DNA from: Nemertoderma westbladi
Lineage: Eukaryota > Xenacoelomorpha > Nemertodermatida > Nemertodermatidae
Assembly (NCBI GenBank): GCA_032718475.1
Contig: JAUCBJ010002872.1
Coordinates: 1-62,273, forward strand
Direction of reading: 5' to 3'
Length of the DNA: 62,273 bases
Shown here: one piece after another, positions 43,558 through 55,030 of the stretch
How positions within the stretch are numbered: position 1 is the first letter of the stretch
Layout: every line of letters starts with the position of its first letter
Translations under genes and position numbers: made by a program
Notes under the pieces: generated by a model
Databases searched by the model: none
Told to the model about the DNA's origin: nothing
The model's input: only the letters and a program-made list of their open reading frames with translations

Positions 43558-45579
43558 TGTTTTGATTATTGAGAGGCAGCAAATTTAACTGTTGCCAGGG
43601 TATCAGAAATTTATTTTGCGATAATAATATTTGGCGAATTTTATTTAATATTTACTGCATCCAAACATATCAATTTGTAGAACGGCTGCTTATTGCATCA
43701 GCCGGAATAATATTCGTTTCCTAATATTTTGTAATATGGTTATACTGAGTTAGCCACATACTCAGCATTCCTAAATGTCTGAGTATTAGGATTTATACCA
43801 AATAACTTCGATTTGCGATTTTCAAGACTTTTGCGGATAAAATTAATAATGTATTTTAATGGGGCTGTTATGTTATTTATTGCTAATTATTAAATTTTAA
43901 TTATATAATCTCTCTTTATGTGATAAGTTAGAATTATGTGTTAGGACCATATTGTCAAAATTATATTGGTGAATAATTTAAATTAACTAACTATTTATGA
44001 TGTACTACACTAAAATATTCATACGCGGTAATCTCATTGACCAATGGCTCATCGCCTGTTAACTATTTGTATTAATTGCTCCATAATTATTTTGCCTTCC
44101 TTCAAGTTCACAATTTGCAAACGGATGAGCCATACATTTAAAACTAAATTATTATAAATTTATCATAATGTAAATATAATACATTGGCGTCCTTTGATGG
44201 GTCGCAATTATTAGTATATTTAATTTTATCTTTCAACACCATAATATATCTTCCTCGATGTGCTTTTAATTCAACGGGCGGGCTCTCAACCGATCATCCA
44301 TGACGTAGTTAGGAAAGTCTTCTCCTCTCGATGAAGGGCGCCAAGCCACGGTGACAGGTATGCGGGGAAGCAGTGTGTGACGTCAAACCGTTACTTGAGC
44401 ACAGTGCGGCACGTAGCGTTACATTACTGGGGTTATTATATAGCAGGGCGTATGGGTGTCATATGTATGTATGGGGTTGTTTAAGGTAAATTAGTCAGTG
44501 ACTGTGTTGTATATATATCGGTACGTGTTGGTTAATCCGTCTGTTTAGTTAAGTAAATTTTATTTAATCTTTATAAATCTAAGTCTGCCTTTGTTGTATC
44601 AACATATCCCAGATTCCACATCACTTTCTTTCCTCTCATATTTTATATCCCAGATTCTACATCCCCCTTTTTCTTCTCACATCCCTTTCTTTCCTCTCAT
44701 ATTTCATATCCCAGATTCCACATCACTTTCTTTCCTCTCATATTTTATATCCCGGATTCTACTTCCCCCTTTTTCTTCTCACATCCCACATCCTATCTTC
44801 TTATCTTATTCTACTGTCGGGTTGTGACATGGTTTCTATGTGTCTGTTGTGCAAGTGTAAAAATTAGATGGACACCTAAGTGTGTTCTTACACTAAGTTC
44901 ACGGCACCTAGTTAGGACCATTAGTTTCACAACTTCAGAATAATTTGTGTTATTTAGTTTGCAGTTTTATTAGGGGATTTAGACGGGAAGGATTCTATTT
45001 GACGCTAAGGGCCGGGAACTCGGTAAGTGCTTGAACCTTTCTACCTGTTGACTGCTTTCATATGACCACTTGACCTCGACTTATCACTTGTCTCTCCTGT
45101 ATGCGTCTGACTTGAGTTACATTTTAACAGTTTATAACTGCACTATGACATCGGCTCAGATTTATATTTAAGGGCTTTTACTTTTACTTGGACAACAGAT
45201 CGGGTTTTCTTGCGTGTGTGTGTCCGTAGTCCGTGAATTCTTCCTGCTATAATAGCGGTACTATTCAGCCATTATTTGTCACCACTCTCTCTCTTTTGGC
45301 TAAATTATTAAGTTGCGTAATTTTCGCTTGTCAGAATTATTATTGTAAATGCACATTGCGTCCGCGCGACTGGCAAACGCGCCTTTCGTCCTATTGGTTT
45401 ATTAGGGAGCTATTTGATCGCATTAGTTTGTCGTTTATACATATGTGCCCTTCGGGGGGTTTATTGCAAATTGTTAGGCAAGAACCCTGATTGCAAAATC
45501 GGCACATGTTTGGATGTATTACAAAACAACATCGATCGATGATGTATTACACATTGATACAGCATTGATACATTTCACA
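43558..45579. mobile_element. Solo-LTR-like element, 2022 bp
   Basis: Begins TGTTTTGATTATTG and ends ATACATTTCACA, with the 5 bp duplication ATGAT on both sides (43553-43557 and 45580-45584). Copy B has the empty site with one ATGAT (61407-61411). TG...CA ends, a 5 bp duplication, no TIR and no coding capacity fit a solo LTR. A TATA-like TTATTATATAG near 44433 and TTCCTCTCATATTTxATATCCC repeats (44630-44780) lie inside. Confidence 0.7.
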
Positions 45580-45656
45580 ATGATCAATTCTAAAGTTTAG
45601 CGAATTGTACGCAGGTACGTGAGTTGATGCTTATGATAAAGATGATTTATTAGGGA
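45580..45656. other. Short spacer shared by both duplication copies
   Basis: Matches 61408-61483 of copy B, up to the G-run. Confidence 0.6.
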
Positions 45657-46561
45657 GGGGGGGGGGGGGGGGGGGGGGTAGGTAGGTAGCACCCCCCTAT
45701 TTTTGAAATTGACAAAGAAAGTGTTTTTATTCTATCATGTTCCGAATTTAATGGAGATTTCAAATCTGCAAGCAGTTTTCTCATATCTTTTCTCAAACTC
45801 AAGTTATTACCCAAAACGTAAGAGCTAGTCTAATTTTTGAAAAGCCTTCGAGCAGCACTATATTTTACAATTGTACGGGGCCCTTTTCATAAAAATGGCT
45901 CTCACGGTACAGATATGAACAAAATTGATAGAAAGTTGTTTTACTAGTTATATGTTTAGCAAGCATGAATAATTTCGTTGGATTTCATTCATTTTTGACA
46001 AAGTTATTGTTGAACATAGAAAAATGGTATTATATAAAATAGCGGGAAGGTTTGAATTGTTCCTTAAACTTTATACACCCATATCTCAGAATGACGTTTT
46101 TTCACGAAAGAGGCTATTTCTCCGCCAATTTTAACTGAAATAACTTGAAATTTGGTACACTTGTTAAAATTACCCTTCTCCTCCGAACAAATTTGGTTGA
46201 AAATGCCCTGGAGCCTTTTTATACCAAAAATGTCTTTTTTAGGGCCTTTTTGTTCTAAAAAGGCTCCTGAGCATTTGAGGCAAAATTTGTTCAGAAGAAT
46301 TGGAAGCAGGGTTCTTCTGACCCTATATTCAAAATTTCAACAAGTATTGGTGGAGAAATAGCCCTTGACGCAAAATGCACTTTGAATGGCACAAAAATAC
46401 ATTTTGGGGCCAGTTTTAAAAATTTTTGGTTTGGTTATTCACACACAGTCCAGACGATGTTTAGTAGCACAAACAATAAATTTCACCCAATTTTATGGTC
46501 TAGAGACACAAAAATGTGAGGTTCAATTTGGGGGTGCTACCCCCCCCCCCCCCCCCCCCCC
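45657..46561. mobile_element. Poly-G/poly-C-ended element, copy A, 905 bp
   Basis: Starts with 22 G (45657-45678) followed by (TAGG)n TAGCACCCCCC and ends GGGGGTGCTA followed by 22 C (46540-46561), so the ends are inverted repeats dominated by homopolymers. Flanking TTA on both sides would fit a PIF/Harbinger-type 3 bp target site, though this is weak. The centre has a hairpin with GGAGCCTTTTTA facing AAAAAGGCTCC (46211-46268). No transposase. The same element is at 61484 in copy B. Confidence 0.65.
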
Positions 46562-47845
46562 TTAAGTTTAAATAAAAATTTAAATATCAGACAATTGCTA
46601 ATTTTGTACAGCATGGTTGTGTGGTAAAGTATGGGACATTGATAAAGTAAACTACGGGACCTGTAGAGTGAGTGAAGGAGACTTGATCCCCAAAAGTTAT
46701 AATCGCTCTAAAGAACAGATAAATAAATTTTTCAATGCCGTTTTAACTTTTTCACATTACATTTATGATTGCTACTGTATCATTATGCGAGAGTTTGAGA
46801 TTTTCAACTCTTAAACTTTTTTAATTAAACCAATTATTCGTATTTTCGAAACAGCGTCAAGGCTTGACACCTAGGGTGGTAGACTTGAACCCCACCTCGC
46901 ATACTGTAAATTCGTTCAAAAATGCAGAAGAAGTCTATTTTCTAGTAGAGCAAAAAAATTTCAAAAAATGCGATTGTTAAATTATTATCCAAAATTTTAT
47001 ACAAATTTAGGTGGTCGTTCACATGGTTCTCCCAACAAGAACTGAATAAATAATAGTTCATTAAAACCGCATTAAAATTTAACGTGGGAAGGTACTTTTT
47101 ATTAATGAATATCTTGTATAATTTTCAATCCAAGCACATATTAATTGTTTTCCTGTAATTCTATTGAAGTGTGCCGCTTTCTGACGAAGAGGCATCTTGT
47201 TTAAGCTGTCAATCACCCAGTTGGCGGGCTACTAACTACATTGCAAAGAGGGAAGGAAGGGTTGCTTGGCTTGGCTTGGCTTGGCTTGGCTTGGCTAGGA
47301 TTATCAAGGCCTCTCTCTCCCTCTCCCTAGCCACTCCATTGTATTCACATTCCATTGATGGCTTGGTCTGTGTAAGTGCCAATCAAGTAGTTGGAGTGCT
47401 CTGGTGTAATGGTTCTCTACGTGGGTGTATCTCTAGGTAGACGTCAGCATTGAAGGCTTCAAGTCTCCCTCACACTCGGGCGTCATGTCTCCCCACTTGG
47501 GCTTTTTTATATTAATTGATATAATTTCAAAACGGCTGAACCAAAACTGGAAAACAATATATGGCAGGATAGTGCAATAATTAGTCAACACATGTTGTGA
47601 ATTACAATTAACATACAGTATAATAAGGATGCGATTTTTCATTCGTTGTAAAGGGCAAAAATTTACTTTTGAACCCAGAAAACGTTTATTGACAATAAAA
47701 CAAAAAATAACCAAAAGGTAATAAAACATTGTTGCGCGGGTGTAGCCAACATGTATTTTACACATTTTTGTGTGGTATTGTTAAATAATTTACAATAGTT
47801 TTGAGTTATTAAAAAAATCAAGTCTCCCCTAAAGTCAAGTCTCCC
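46562..47845. other. Spacer between duplication copies, no gene
   Basis: A (TTGGC)n run lies at about 47264-47296. GGGGAGACATGAC-type and AAGTCTCCCT motifs recur around 46660, 47460 and 47820 in both orientations. Short ORFs (46617, 47171, 47433 minus) show no domain. Confidence 0.5.
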
Positions 47846-48540
47846 TCTACTACTACTACTACTAGGATCGGCATGCTGCATTGCAGCTGCATTTTTAAGA
47901 ATGCTGTGCCGGCTTATCGACAAAATTGCACCGCCACAACTCCCTATCACCCATGACATTTGCTAAATCATCCGCATCTTCAAGGCCAGTGTCCTTTAAG
48001 ATGCGTCTCAAGAAAGTCATGGGCTGTCCACCATGCTTATTCACTCCATGAGGCTGCCAAAGTACAAGATTATGCACTGGCTGGTCCTCACGGCGAAAGC
48101 AATGTCCTGCAAAGCGGAGGCGATTTTGTTCTAGTGTCAAGCTTGGGGGAACCAATGAAACACCTCCAATGTTATATAGTGTCTGGTTGGAGATGTGTGC
48201 ATTGTACTTGACACAATGAACCCGGCGTAGCATTCTTGTGAATGTGCCATCCAGAGATTTGGACTCCCATAGAGGAGTACTGGAACTACTGCTGCTCTAA
48301 ATAATCGGACCTTAAGTTTCCGATTAATTCTCGGTGACTTCCAAATCCTGGAAAGCCTATTCAAGGCTGCCCATGCCTTTCCCTTACGTATTCGAAGGTC
48401 CTCACCTGACTTCCGGATCCATAATCCCAGGTAACAGAAGTCATCCACATGCTCAAGCATACCATGTTTTGAGCTTATGCTCATCCGATCAGAGACTTGC
48501 TGAGGACTTTCAAAGTTAACTGTCAAAATTTTGGTCTTTC
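47846..48540 (-). pseudogene. LINE1 C-terminal fragment, minus strand
   Basis: Reverse-strand LINE1: (CTA)n 3' end at 47846, then the C-terminal block LRRVHCVKYNAHISNQTLY...DKPAQHS (48233-47895) and upstream VNFESPQQVSDRMSISSKHGML...LRIRKGKAWAALNRLSRIW (48526-48250). About 40 bp encoding the PCWALTAEDTK segment are missing near 48255, breaking the frame. Its 5' truncation point at 48540 abuts the 3' end of LINE3 exactly at the left border of duplication copy B. Confidence 0.85.
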
Positions 48541-50395
48541 TGCGTTCCAGATTTTTGTAGAACTGACAGTTAAACTTTTAAATCCGTAGTTGTTCCTAGT
48601 ATTAGGTATTTTAATATTATGTGTTCTGGGATTTATTTAAGTATGCGTTTGTTCTTATAGTATTAAGAAATGGTAGTTGTAGTTTCTTAAATGGTGTACT
48701 TAGATTAAATATATATTTGTAGTAAAATTTTAATACAAAGTATTCTCGTAGAGCTGTCAGTGTAGGAAGTTTTGCTTTCGTTCGTAATTCGGTTCCTGTC
48801 ATGTTCTTGTTTTTCTTGTTATACACTACCCTTAAGCCGTAATTTTGTATTTTTTCTAACCCGTAAAGTATTCCCTTTGCACCGTAACTGTTTTGTATTG
48901 AAATTAGGACCTCGCAGCAGTAGTTATGATATGGTAGGACTGTCGCCTTGTATATATTAAGTTTAGATTTGAGTGGTAACTGTCCTTTTATCTGTCGTAG
49001 TCCGGAGATTGCTTGTGTCATTTTATGTTTTATATCGTTGATGTGTTGTGTTCCCTCCATTCCATTCTGTTGTCTATTAGTATTCCTAAATATTTAATTG
49101 ATTTGGATTGGTTAATTATCGTATTCGGATTAATTTTTAAGACAATCTCCTCAATATCAGGCGTTCTAGAATGCGGGCTTATAAGCATGAATTCGGTTTT
49201 TTATTGTTCAATTTTACTTTTAGGTCTGAAAATATTTCTTCAAGTGTGAGTATGTGTTTTTCTAAGGTTTGTGATGCTTTTAGAGGATCCTTATTTGTAC
49301 AGTATATAAGTCAGAAAGTGTATCATCTGCGTACTGTATCAAGTGTATATCCGGTATATTTGCTATGAAATTTACATAAATTACAAACAATATTGGCCCT
49401 AGAATGGCCCCCAGTGGAATTCCTCTAAGTACGAGTTGCCAAGTGGAGAAAACACCATTTGCTTTAGTGCGTTGATATCGTGGATAGAGAAACTATTAAT
49501 CATATTAATTGAAGTGCTATGAAATCCTAATTCTACTAGCTTACCTAAAAGAATTGAACGGTCTAGAGAATTAAATGCTTTACTTACTGTAGGTCTAGTG
49601 CACCTACGGCTACGTGTTTATTTTGGTTTAGGCTGTACCTCCAAGTTTCAGTGGCATAAATTATTGCGTCCCGTGTTGAAAAACCCCTACGAAAACCAAA
49701 TTGCGTTTTGTTTATCAAATTATTTTTATTTAGGTAATCACTTATCTGGTTGTATAATACTTTTTCGAATACTTTTTCTAATGTCGACGTTACAAATTGG
49801 TCTGTAATTCACTGGATCATTCCTATCACCATTTTTGAATAAAGGAGTAACATCGGCATATTTTAAGCGTTTTGGAAATATTGATCTTGTGATGCATTCA
49901 TTTATTAAATATGTAAATTGAAATATTATTTTGGGCGCCAACAATTGTATAATTTAGGGAGGTCATTTTGAAGGGCCTGCTGATTTATTTGTATTTATTT
50001 TAGAAAATATGTTATCTACTGTAATTTCATCCACGTTAACAAATCCGAATTGACAATTTAAATTAGTTTTATTATTAGTTGAAATTAGACCTGAATTTCG
50101 AATCGTACTTGTTAGTCCAGTGAATTTTCCCATAGCAATGTATGTATTATTTAGAATTTCCGCGATCCCTTTGCTTGTATTGCAAGTACACAGTTTGAGT
50201 TGGTTAATTGCTTTATTGTGCTGTTCTTACTACTTTTATTAAGGAGATTGTTTATTATCTTCCATTTGTCACTTGGTGAGACTGCTTCCCTGAATTGACT
50301 TTGAATGTATTTGTTTTTATTTTTACTGTTTAAGACATTAAAAGCATTGTAGATCTGTATATCTACGGAAAATGTATACCTCTCTGTCTGTCTGT
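48541..50395 (-). pseudogene. LINE3 reverse transcriptase, copy B
   Basis: Minus-strand LINE with more 5' sequence than copy A: SPSDKWKIINNLLNKSS (50280 region), FPKRLKYADVTPLFKNGDRNDPVNYRPI (49865-49800, RT block 1), then FGFRRGFST-type sequence near 49690, the region matching QYADDTLIY near 49320 (disturbed by a 5-7 bp insertion) and HINDIKHKMTQAISG...YHNYCCEV (49045-48890). Several frame breaks are present. Two bases replace and shift near the YADD block, so it is not functional. Confidence 0.8.
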
Positions 50396-51528
50396 CTGTT
50401 GCTCCTTGCTGCCTTATCAGCTTATAGTACAACTGTACAAGTACAAGTGTACAGTACAGCAGTACTGCAGTAGTGCAGTGCAGTACTCCCGGCTGACCGG
50501 TACCGGCTGACGCTGACCAGTCTGCCAGTTCACAGTCGGACAGTTGCCAGTATTTATTTATTTATATTCAGCAGTAAGGTCAGCAGAAGGCAGGTACAGT
50601 CCACAGTCAGTCAGTTGATATCTTTTTGTACAGCCAGATTCTGGCTGGATTCTGTCATCTTTAAGCTGTTAAGTCAGTAAGTGGAAATCCAGCTGTCACC
50701 CTCACCCTGTCAGCCTGTCACCCGTAGCTTATCATTTTGTCATTAGAATACCAGAATATTGAAATTTAAACGGGCACTCTCAATAACATTTGGGCACGGA
50801 AATATTAGTATCATTCTGTCATTCAGTCATTACACATTACAGCATTAGCTGATTCAGTGATTAGACAGTTAGTGCCAGCCTGCCAGGCGTGGCGCTCCCA
50901 AAAATAAAAACCGGCGCTGATTTATTGGTTTAACAATTACGGAAGTGCCTTCAAATTTCATTTAGCTGTTTAAATGGTTGTAAATGGTTGTATGGTACTG
51001 CTGTACAGGGATATAGGTACAGCAGTGCAGTACTGACATTGGCAGACTGGTTTCACTCTGTCACTCCTTCAAAATTTAAATTGCATTGGCTGATTGGCGC
51101 GGCGCTCTTCAAAATTGTTTCTATGTGCGGCACGCTTAAAAATTTCGTAGGGGCAAGTTGTTATTGAAAATATATTACTATATTATTACTATATATTATA
51201 TAAAATCGAAACCGCTCTGGAATACATTACGTTTTATTGATTTTATTCCGGTTTAAAGTTGGCGTAACGGTCGTGCCTGAAATGGACAAGCTTTTTAGAG
51301 ACTCTCCTACACATTATAAATTTCTATCGAATTTATTGTACTTATTTGCCGTTACTTACTGACTTATGTCAGACTAACATGTTAATAGATAGAGTTTCAA
51401 ATGAAATTAACAGTATGGCAATATAATAATATTAGAGAATGTGGCAATCAATTAACCAGCGTAACGGTCGTGACATAGTTTCGTAACGGTCTGACGGTTG
51501 TGACATTATCGATTTTCACGTAAATCTG
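50396..51528. other. Non-coding part of duplication copy B
   Basis: Collinear with 37855-38869 except for 50870-51200, which has no counterpart in A and includes GCCAGCCTGCCAGGCGTGGCG and repeated TGGTTGTA motifs. No gene. Confidence 0.5.
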
Positions 51529-52230
51529 AACTTCAAAAAATGGTAAGGTATTAGGGCAGGGTTAAGTATTGATATCGATTTCAGGCAGGTTTTCTTTTAC
51601 GCTGATTTTAATGGAAGGCTTTTTACATTCCGCAATTGAACACATCTACCATTTTTAGTGCTAAAATGAAAAGTGCAAGTAACCAGCATTTTTCAAATTA
51701 GTGAAAACAACTAGAATTGTAGGAATGGCAGTCGGTGAGAAGTCAAAAATTGGACTTCAAGTCCAATTTTAGACTTCAAGTCCAATTTTGGACTCCAAAG
51801 TCCAATATTGGACTTTAGTACAACTCCAAGTGTACCCATACTGCCATACTGTATATCGGTATTTAAATCAAAACGGCATCCCATATCAGTACATATATAT
51901 TACATAATTATAATGCAACATTATTTTAATGATCAAATTAATTATTATATGTATTATACTGTTATAAACAGGGATCGCACACGTACAGTCAGACAGTCAG
52001 ACATCTGTCAGTCAGTAGTTACTTTTTGCGGTAGTGGTATAGCTTTGCACTTTGCGGTAGCCTTACTGCCTTAGCCAGTTAGCGGTGTATACCGCGGTAG
52101 CGTAGTTGAGTTATAGCTGTATAGTTCATTCATACCCACAGACCCATACTGCCATACCTGTCAGCCTGTGGTATTTTCGTATGGCAAAAATAAGACTACT
52201 GTAAACTGTAACCTATTGTGTTATTGAATT

Positions 52231-52465
52231 ATTAGAACAAAACCACCTCCGCTTTGCAGGACATCGCTTTAAGCCATGGAGGACCAGCCAGTGCACCTCA
52301 TGGAGTGAATAAGCATGGTGGACAGCCCATGACTTTCTTGAGACGCATCTTTCTTACTGTCTTAAAGGACACTGGCCTTGAAGATGCGGATGATCTATTA
52401 TAGGGCCAATCTGCCTATATATATAATGCAGCTGCAATGAATCATGCCGATTGTAGTAGTAGTAT
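52231..52465 (+). pseudogene. LINE1 3' fragment inside the 51729-53544 element
   Basis: Reads TAGAACAAAACCACCTCCGC ... GAAGATGCGGATGATCTA with small deletions and a 9 bp insertion (near 52355), ending in TGCAGCTGCAATG and a TAGTAGTAGTA tail like other LINE1 copies. Confidence 0.8.
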
Positions 52466-53029
52466 GTGGTGAGGTTATAGGGCTCCTTCAATTGGTAAAG
52501 TCAAAAGTGGGCGTTTATTGTTTTAGTTAGAAAAGCCTGCCTCTGTAACCTGTTCCTTTCCCTCAATTGGTTTATGATTATGACGTGTGTTACTTGCTAC
52601 TTCTGTACTTATTATGTGGAGACCCCAACACGTTAATCAGTTACTAATCCCATTTCATTATCCTGTTATCCAGCCGTTTTATAATACCCTCCCTGTTGTA
52701 TGGAAAAATTAGAAGAGATGGTGGTAGCATCAACTTGTAGTATTTCTTTCTGATAGGGCTCCCATAGCCTTAGACGAAATCGTAGCTTGTACTGTAGTTA
52801 GTAGCCTTAGCAGCAGCTGCAGTTGGCTAACCTGGCATTGCTACCAGTATCCACCAAATATAATTTGTAATTAAATATTTGTTGGAGCATAATCTAATCT
52901 AGTCCTAAAGACACTGTAAAGTCCTGGGTACATAAGGCTGTAAGGTTAGACATAACATGAATGTAAATTGTAAACTAAACAATCTGCTAAAAGTAAAGTA
53001 CAAAGTACCTAGAATGCTAGAATGTACCA

Positions 53030-53159
53030 TGTATCTGCAGTGTAATGAATGACTGTACTGTACTTAGAATAATATTCTAAGTACAGTACAATAGAGTAAT
53101 AATACAAGCAGAATAATATTCTAAGTACAGTACAGTCATTCATTACACTGCAGATACAT
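53030..53159. repeat. Near-perfect 49 bp arm palindrome
   Basis: 53030-53078 (TGTATCTGCAGTGTAATG...) is the reverse complement of 53111-53159, separated by 32 bp, and each arm ends in the self-complementary AGAATAATATTCT. Probably a small nested foldback element. Confidence 0.8.
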
Positions 53160-54359
53160 ACAGAGCTGCAAAGGTAACTTTCCATAACTTAACAGCTGTC
53201 TGGCTGTCTCTCATCTGTCATGCTTCATGTACCTTTAAGTTCGATTCTCAATGTCACGTCCAAAATTGGACTTAAAGTCCAATATTGGACTTTTGTAAAA
53301 ATTCAAAGCCTTATAAAAAAAGTTCCCCCTGGTGAATTTCAGGTCCCCCTGTTCAAAACTCTTATTTTTTGATATATTTTCGATTAAAGAAAAAAAATCC
53401 CGCCCGATCCAATTACCCAAGGCCCTGGAACAATTGGCTGATTTGAAGTCCAATATTGGACTCACAGAAGTCCAATTTTGGACTTGAACTGGAGTCGAAG
53501 TCCAATTTTGGACTCAAGTCCAATTTTTGACTTCTCACCGACTGAATGGTGTTTATTTCAATTACATAAAGGTTTTTTGGTACGCCGATTTCAATCTGTC
53601 AATGGAAGGCTTTTTAAATTCCGCAGTTGAACACAGAACACACATACCATTTTTGGAGCTAAAATGAAAAGTGCAAGTAACCAGCATTTTTCAAATTAGT
53701 GAAAACAACTAGAATTGTAGGAATGGTGTTTATGTCAATTACATGCAGGTATTCTGGCATTCTGGTACGCCGATTTCAATGGGAGGCTTTTTAAATTCCG
53801 CAGTTGAACACAGACCACACTACACATACCATTTTTGGTCTAAAATGAAAAGTGCAAGTAAACAGCATTTTTCAAATTAATGAAAACAACTAGACTTGTA
53901 GGAATGGTTTTTATGGAAGGCTTTTTAATTTCCGTAGTTGAATGCACCTACCATTTTTGGTGCTAAAATGAAAAGCTGAAAAGTGCAAGTAACCAGTATT
54001 TTTCAAATTAGTGAAAACAACTACTAGACTTGTAGGAATGGTCAGATGGTGTTTATTTCAATTACATACAGGTTTTCTGGTGCGCCGATTTCAATTGAAG
54101 GCTTTTTAAATTCAACAGTTGAACACACCTAGACCTACCATTTTTGGTGCTAAAATGAAAAGTGCAAGTAACCAGCATTTTTCAAATTAGTGAAAACAAC
54201 AAGAATTGTAGGAATGGTGTTTATTTCAATTACATACTGGTTTTCTGGTACGCCGATTTCAATGGAAGGCTTTTTAAATAGGATGGCTAAAACGTCTGTC
54301 CTTATCTGATCTGATCTGATCTGATCTGACGGTATCTGACACTTGTTCCACCTTGGTTC

Positions 54360-54660
54360 AGAGCGCACCTTGGTGTAGTGGTTATATTGAATTCACATCT
54401 CTCGGAGGTTGTGGGTTCAACCCCGGCATGGGGCCAAGGTAGTTTTCGTTTCGGCACGAATGTTTTGAAGGGTTTAGCGAGGCATCTCTGCCTTGCATCC
54501 TTAAATGGTAGCTAAATGAGTACTGGACTTTCTGCCTATGTCAGCATGTGAAGTTTCCCCGGTATTCCCCTTAAACCCGGGGGGTGTCAATATAATACTT
54601 CCCGCTCTGAAACTAACGATACTAACTAAAATACTAACTGAAACTAACTAAAAGGAATTC
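54360..54660 (+). repeat. tRNA-derived SINE, copy 1
   Basis: Box A TGGTGTAGTGG (54371-54381) and box B GGTTCAACCCC (54414-54424), 32 bp apart, in a tRNA-like head, followed by a body with AGTTTTCGTTTCGGCACGAATG and CTCTGCCTTGCATCC. The tail consists of (ACTAACT)n-like repeats and GAATTCAAATAAATAA. A second copy lies in reverse at 57660-57826. Confidence 0.7.
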
Positions 54661-54721
54661 AAATAAATAAGCTAGAAATTTTAAATTTGTTTTTTGCGGC
54701 TGGTGCCAAATTTTGGTGTCG

Positions 54722-55030
54722 GTCCATGTGAAGAATACCGCCCATGTGAAGCATACCAGGATTTCACTTTTCGGTTGACTTTTATTGGAATTTTATATTT
54801 GAAGGTTTTAATTCTTTTTTAATTTATCTTTATTGAGTGTATTATAGAGCTTATTTATGTCTTATAACCTGCACATATACTAATTCGTTTATTGTTTTGG
54901 TTATATTCAGTGTAACCTGTGTTTTTGGTGAAAACCTGGTATTCTTCACATGTACTGCAAAGTAAAATAAAACGGCAGAAAGTCTGGTATTCTTCGCCCA
55001 TGTGAAGAATACAAGGATTTCATTTTTCGG
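54722..55030. repeat. Relatives of the 18727 MITE
   Basis: CCCATGTGAAGAATACC-type motifs recur near 54723, 54743 and 55009, with reverse forms near 54935 and 54980. The intervening GGATTTCACTTTTCGGTTGAC matches 18750-18770. Rearranged and nested in the MULE-like element. Confidence 0.6.

Larger units (their letters stand above)
24478..46561. repeat. Segmental duplication, copy A
   Basis: Blocks collinear and highly similar with copy B (48541-62273): LINE3 3' part 24478-25306 with 48541-49390; 37839-38330 with 49393 and 50385-50870; 38500-39030 with 51205-51728; 39031-39300 with 53545-54279; 39301-40810 with 55976-57397; 40811-43557 with 59175-61411; 45580-46561 with 61407-62273. Same order and orientation throughout. 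Gaps are explained by insertions in one copy, a roughly 1 kb LINE3 deletion in A, and a region of unrelated sequence at 38330-38490 versus 50870-51200. Divergence looks low but was not measured. Confidence 0.85.
51729..53544. mobile_element. Non-autonomous TIR/foldback element, 1816 bp, 5 bp TSD
   Basis: The ends CAGTCGGTGAGAAGTCAAAA and TTTTGACTTCTCACCGACTG are perfect inverted repeats. Direct repeats AATGG flank it (51724-51728 and 53545-53549), and copy A has one AATGG at 39026-39030. The ends are followed by multiple copies of the self-complementary AAGTCCAATTTTGGACTT, including near 53270 and 53450. It carries a LINE1 fragment (52231-52465) and a further palindrome at 53030-53159. No transposase. 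The 5 bp duplication with CAGT ends does not allow a firm superfamily. Confidence 0.82.

Noticed and set aside
46152-46361. ORF repeated at 61861-62085 (LKMPWSLFIPK...)
   Set aside because: Part of the central hairpin of the poly-G/poly-C element; conserved only because the element is duplicated, and the complementary strand is equally open.
54360-54430. A functional tRNA gene
   Set aside because: Promoter boxes are present but no cloverleaf stem pairing with a plausible anticodon arm was found, and a SINE body follows directly.
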